Part shown: positions 59,691 to 64,000 of the stretch, in pieces | How positions within the stretch are numbered: the stretch's first letter is position 1 | Layout: each line of letters starts with the position of its first letter | DNA from: Stenopsyche tienmushanensis | Lineage: Eukaryota; Arthropoda; Insecta; Trichoptera; Stenopsychidae | Assembly (NCBI GenBank): GCA_008973525.1 | Contig: WACJ01000187.1 | Location: 62,001 to 126,000 of the forward strand | Length of the DNA: 64,000 nucleotides | Reading direction: 5' to 3' | Made by a program: the position numbers and the translations under genes | Notes under the pieces: model-generated | The model's input: the letters and a program-made list of their open reading frames with translations, nothing else | Database searches by the model: none | Told to the model about the DNA's origin: nothing

Positions 59691-62381
59691 TTATTTTTTA
59701 ATTTTTCTTTTAATAGGTGGCTGTAAACAAAGCCAATTTGAAGGTAGTTGAAGAGTGTCTTTCGGTAAAATGGTGGATGTGTCTCTATAAGGAACGTGCC
59801 ATCCATTATTTTTTTGAGCTGATGGAAGATATTGTAAGGGTTTCTGAAAAAAAATATAAATATTAGATCAATAATAATCAATACAGCACAAATGTATCAA
59901 TAATCTAAATCCTTAAAAGGTAGTGGAATTGTAATGAAGGGAGCAGTATCTGTTTTTAAAGGATATGAATTCCAATAAAAACTATATTTGTTTAGAAACG
60001 CAAATCTAATATTTATACATACAATGCGTGAATAAATATTAGAAAATGAATAGACTTTGAAATCAAAGTGCTTTATACAACTAAAAAAAATATATAAAAT
60101 TTATCATTACAGCAAGTGTTACAGTTCCATTATTCGCAAGATAAATCAGAAAATATTGATGACTTTGTTGCCATCTTTTAAATAATATTCGAACATTCTC
60201 TTCAGAAAGTAAAAATTTGTGTCCCCGCATTAAATCTCGAGATATAAAGTTTGTGTTGGGAGAAGAGAGCGCAGCAAAAAGAAGAAACGGATCATCATAA
60301 GACCTGAAAGGAATTTTATCAAAGAAATTAAAATACATTTGCCAATTTTAATACATACAGCAAATTAATTAAAACTTAAAACATCAAATTAATATCACGA
60401 TATTATATTTGTTATATTAGGAGGACCACAGAATATTCGCACATTTTGAGACGACGACTAACGACGTCTACATCCAGCATTGTATGACGCTTTTTTAAAT
60501 TTGAGTTGGAATGCCACAAGACAATAAAACACTCACTGATGTTTATGGTGAAGTGGTAACAGTCTGCATATACCAATATTCCAGAAATTTAAATCAGATA
60601 ATAGAAGCTTAAGGGATGAACCGAGAGCAAGAAGACCTTCGAATCTTGATAACGATGCACTTAAATCTCTAATTAACTCAGATCAATGGCAAACAATCAT
60701 AAAGACTTGGATCCCCATGTACTGTGCAAACTACAGGTAAAACTCATCAATAAATCGAATCCAAATAATCTGTGATCCCCCTAATATTTTACCAAAAAAT
60801 CATAAAATTAAAAATCAACTATGAGCATAAAAATTCTGTGCAAAAGAACGAAAGACAATATAAATATAAAAACAATTCAACTTACAAATCATCCGTTAGG
60901 AAAACGTGTGTATTTTCCTTAAGAAAATTCATATTGAATTTCGGCCAACTTTCCATATGCTTTCTTCCCAAAACAAGAATATTTTTATTCTCCGTCAATA
61001 AATGTTTGACAACAGTTGACTAATATATTCGACTGGACTAAAGGAGATTTATTTCTGGTTGAATAAGCAACATTCAACCCATCAACGACGATATCATAAG
61101 GTGACGTTTTTTTAAGGAAATCCAAAAAAACATTTATTTCTTGAGGTGATGACTTCGAAAATATATTATTTCCCACCAGTACTTTATCAAAAAAAGTTTT
61201 CCGCAAGAGTTGATATTCTTCAGTAGATAAAATAATCGAATTCATATTTTTCTTACAAGCAGAACATTTACCACTACAAAAATATACATTTTTAATAGAA
61301 CACTATTATACATTATCATGATTAATAACACATGTAGTATTTTATAAAATCAATTAAATTTACTTTTTAATAACTTCATTGTGGCTGACACTCCATTTAA
61401 ATGTTTTTTCAAAAATGTGCTTTAACTCGTTTACTGCATCAAGTCCTATTAATACATCGTTTTCACTAATTAAATTTAAAATGTCTTCTATGGCTCTCAA
61501 AAGATTTTTCTTGTCTTTAAATTGTCTAACGCAATAATTTATCCACACCAAAAATACCTTATCCGACGGTGTTTTACCAGTCGTTGATCATTTCCTTGAG
61601 TATTTTACAGCCAATGTCATATTCATTATTATTGAATGCTGCAATAATCATTGCATTACTGACTGGAGATGATAGCGCTTTATCATTTCTTAAAATATCT
61701 AAGAAATGTAAACATTCCTTCCATTTTGAAGTCAAAGAAATGGCAAGAATACAATTTTTGGCCGTCGTTGAATCTAGTGCTGGATGTTTTAAAGTTATAT
61801 ATTGATATATCTGTATTATATCATCTTTGTCGGCTTCTGTTAATTGTTCATATTCACTAGATTTATAATACATTACCAGTAATTTTCCTAATGCCCCAAT
61901 ATTTAGTTTCTGTTCTGTGCTATTGTGATATTTAGCATAGTGTTTTCCACTTTTGAAAAATCCGTGGGTGGTAAAATAATGAATCAATACAGCGTCTATG
62001 TTTTTTTCAGTTATGCCTCTGGATGATTTTAAAATATTTTCCTTGGCTTCTGCCCAATTTAAAATAGGATTATCATCTAATTTCAAAATATCATTTAATA
62101 CTACTTTATCACATTTGTTAAAAGCATAACTACAATACTGTGTTTTTGTAAAATAGCGCTTATGACTGATTTCATAATTGATATTCGTGCAATCTACAAA
62201 AAGCAAAAAAGGGTTTAATTTATTTATAAACACAGGAAAAATTGATATAATAAAATATCGATGTTTAAAATTATATTTTTTATAACATACTTTTGGGTGC
62301 ACTGCGTGTGAACTGATTGACTGCTTTTCCATATGAAACATTTTTAGGCATTAAATAAAACACTTTTAACCATTGAGACAT
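59691..62381 (-). CDS. Mitochondrial protein-only RNase P nuclease (PRORP/MRPP3)
   Basis: Catalytic subunit of the protein-only RNase P that removes tRNA 5' leaders in mitochondria. Exons on the minus strand: 62,381-62,291; 62,193-61,364 (one block, frame break near 61,575-61,585); 61,273-60,886 (frame break near 61,018-61,025); 60,303-60,111; 59,843-59,691. Splice phases agree at every GT-AG junction, which fixes the start at MSQWLKVFYLMPKNVSYGKA, a basic, Asp/Glu-free mitochondrial presequence. A helical PPR-type region follows (about residues 60-260). The zinc-binding pair NGKCSACKK comes next, then the NYN nuclease domain with VVDGLNVA, VLGRKHM, TDDLSYDDPFLL and SRDLMRGHK (catalytic aspartates present). 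The C-terminus GWHVPY ... NWLCL supplies the other zinc ligands. About 550 aa, the usual length for the family. The two breaks are single-base shifts; everything around them is conserved. Confidence 0.93.
60430..60740 (+). mobile_element. Mariner transposase fragment in a PRORP intron
   Basis: Within the 582-bp intron 60,304-60,885, on the strand opposite to PRORP. Frames read TLTDVYGEVVTV, then FKSDNRSLRDEPRARRPSNL and DNDALKSLINSDQWQTI. This is the mariner linker F-x-x-x-D-x-SL-x-DEPR-x-RRPS-x-x-D-x-x-AL. A decayed N-terminal insert without visible terminal repeats. Confidence 0.65.
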
Positions 62382-63433
62382 GCTCGAAGATAAATATAAC
62401 CTATAAAATATCAAACATCAATTACTATCAGCATTAGCAAAAACATTATATATTTTACATTACGGAATTAAACTTGCAATCTTATCTAAATTGCAGTCTA
62501 AATCATTTAATCTATTCCTCAGTTTTGTAAAATATTCTACTTTGATTATGCTATTTTTGGCCTCAGTCTACTGAATTCCGAGCATAAACATTGTTTAGAT
62601 AAACGTCAAACATTCATATGTATACAGAGGTAACCAGACAAATTAACATAAGACAACTGAAACACATGTCGTAATCAACATCACAAACATAAATAACTAA
62701 CATTTTTTTAACTTTCTCTTCAAAATTATTTAATTTAATTTCAACTGGTATACACAAATTAATTTTAATAATACATATTTAAATGACATTTAAAACTATT
62801 GTATTTAAATGATTATATAGTCGATTGACGTATCAGAATACATTGATCTGAACCCTAATAATTTCTAATTTAAAAATATTTTAGAAACCTAGAAGTATAG
62901 AAAAAAAAACCTTTAATAATTATTACTTAATATCAAAATCTAATGTATTTTAATTTGAAATAATTGACAAAATATTTAAGTGTATGGGAAATTAATTTTT
63001 AATGTTTAAGATTATACATATTATATTTACCAATGTAGATTTAAATGTTTAAGAATATGTTTTATTTGAACCTAAATATTTTTTATTGTATACTACTATT
63101 AATCAAAAAGTGCATCGCTTAATTATATACGTAAAGATTTTGTATGTAATTGTTTTATAAAATACATATTGAAATTAAACGTATTCTAAAATAATAAATG
63201 AAAAACAATCACTAGCCATTTATAAAAAAACCAAAAAAATTCCTATGAAAATATTTTTATAGAAAGGTGTCTTAAGTTAACTTTTATGCAGAGAATTTAT
63301 GCAACAATTGTAAAAAAACTATTATTTTTGTATAAGCTTTGTAATTTCATGATTGCAACACTGGATGTAAGACCATGGCCGATATTTAGTTGATAGTAGC
63401 GATTGACAGCGTCCTGTTGTCTTATAGTAAACG
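62382..63433. promoter_or_regulatory. Intergenic region between divergent PRORP and crn
   Basis: Just over 1 kb between the two start codons, which point away from each other. AT-rich, with no mobile element recognised. It must contain both promoters and may act as a shared bidirectional promoter. No TATA or initiator element can be singled out with confidence. Confidence 0.5.
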
Positions 63434-63753
63434 ATGGAGGCAAAATCGCAAAAGATGCCGAAAGTGGCAAAGGTTCGTCTCACGTTACTATCTATTTTTA
63501 TGAAATATGCAAAATCTTCACACTTTTAATTTATTTACACTATTTCATCCAAATCTATATATTTAAGGTTAAAAACAAAGCGCCAGCAGAAATCCAGATT
63601 ACTGCCGAACAATTGCTAAGAGAAGCAAAAGAACGAGATCTTGAAATATTACCACCCCCGCCAAAGCAAAAAATCTCCGATCCAGATGAACTTAGAGATT
63701 ATCAACAACGGAAAAGGAAGGCGTTCGAGGATAATATCAGAAAAAATAGAATC
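63434..63753 (+). CDS. crooked neck (CRNKL1/Clf1) spliceosome factor, first two coding exons
   Basis: HAT-repeat scaffold of the Prp19-associated spliceosome complex, nuclear. Exon 1, 63,434-63,472 (MEAKSQKMPKVAK), is joined across a 95-bp intron (GTTCGT...TTTAAG) to exon 2, 63,568-63,753. Exon 2 reads VKNKAPAEIQITAEQLLREA, then KERDLEILPPPPKQKISDPD and RKRKAFEDNIRKNRI. The order and near-identity of these blocks to animal crn N-termini are unmistakable. The donor ATC/GTAAGG at 63,754 ends exon 2. The HAT repeats lie beyond the window. The gene is therefore partial only because of the window edge. Confidence 0.95.
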
Positions 63754-64000
63754 GTAAGGCTTTAGTTTTATAAATGAATGTAAAATTTAGTATTCCGTAG
63801 CAGATGCATGATGATATTTCCCAATAAAAATAGGGATAATCATTTTATTAACTTATTCCCAAACGCATTGGACGTTGAAAGCAAAACTCCATTTTTCCAA
63901 AATTACTGCTAAATAACTATAAATGACAACATTCAACAAGTCCTTAATTTAACCGCATAAAAACCAAGTATTGTATTTTGATTAACAGGTAATTAGTAAC
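63754..64000 (+). other. Start of crn intron 2
   Basis: Begins with donor GTAAGG and continues to the right edge. No exon recognised before the edge. Confidence 0.7.

Noticed and set aside
61574..62341. Reading PRORP from the start codon at 62,341 as one uninterrupted frame
   Set aside because: That reading translates the 97-bp intron (62,194-62,290). The spliced frame from 62,381 has matching phases and a good mitochondrial presequence.
63403..63567. Using the open frame beginning at 63,403 as the crn start
   Set aside because: It reads through intron 1. The conserved N-terminus MEAKSQKMPKVAK starts at 63,434 in another frame and splices in phase to exon 2.
1..64000. CRISPR arrays, bacterial operons, rRNA or intact tRNA genes
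   Set aside because: No regularly spaced repeats, no ribosome-binding-site-led gene clusters and no intact cloverleaf were seen. Introns and transposons show this is eukaryotic nuclear DNA.

Overview
This is a 64 kb window of AT-rich animal nuclear DNA, almost certainly from an insect. The coding content is sparse and interrupted by introns with GT-AG boundaries. The one complete structural protein gene is an insect-type glycine/serine-rich secreted cuticular protein whose signal peptide is split by its first intron. The interspersed repeats are those usual in insect genomes: mariner/Tc1, hAT, piggyBac, Helitron-like and R1-type LINE sequences, and a tRNA-derived SINE. I cannot fix the insect order from the sequence alone.

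Three real protein-coding genes are recognisable. (1) A minus-strand cuticular protein gene (18,521-22,539), with a 12-nt first coding exon, a 1.9 kb intron and one long second exon, about 711 aa with SYGAP-type repeats. (2) A minus-strand gene for the protein-only mitochondrial RNase P nuclease (PRORP/MRPP3), six exons between 59,691 and 62,381, with its frame broken at two places. (3) The first two coding exons of crooked neck (crn, splicing factor, plus strand, 63,434-63,753), running off the right edge. PRORP and crn are divergent, with about 1 kb between their start codons.

The rest is intergenic DNA dominated by decayed mobile elements. Mariner-type: 2.1-2.8, 8.6-9.4, 32.5-33.3, 38.4-39.2, 43.7-44.0, 50.7-51.4, 53.4-54.0, 55.4-55.6 and 60.4-60.7 kb. 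hAT: 5.6-6.6 kb with a perfect 8-bp target duplication, plus a second hAT-like family at 15.5-16.5, 25.4 and 41.5 kb. piggyBac: 30.5-31.4 kb. R1-type LINE pieces: 11.5-12.2 kb (+) and 42.2-43.6 kb (-); another LINE tail at 8.2-8.4 kb (-). Helitron-like pair: 33.5 and 35.9 kb. Long-TIR, pogo-like elements: 46.4-47.2 and 58.75 kb. A tRNA-derived SINE lies at 22.2 kb. An unclassified dispersed family that ends in TTAACCCC has copies at 12.9-13.2, 14.9-15.5 and 56.6-57.05 kb.

Weaker gene candidates are an exon for a secreted peptide at 32,055-32,243, an exon-like block at 941-1,028, and two unusually long unidentified open frames (36.4-36.9 kb minus, 54.1-54.5 kb plus). No CRISPR, bacterial operon or viral gene was seen. 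Frame breaks in an otherwise well-conserved PRORP suggest residual assembly indels, so other one-base interruptions in the window should be read with that in mind.
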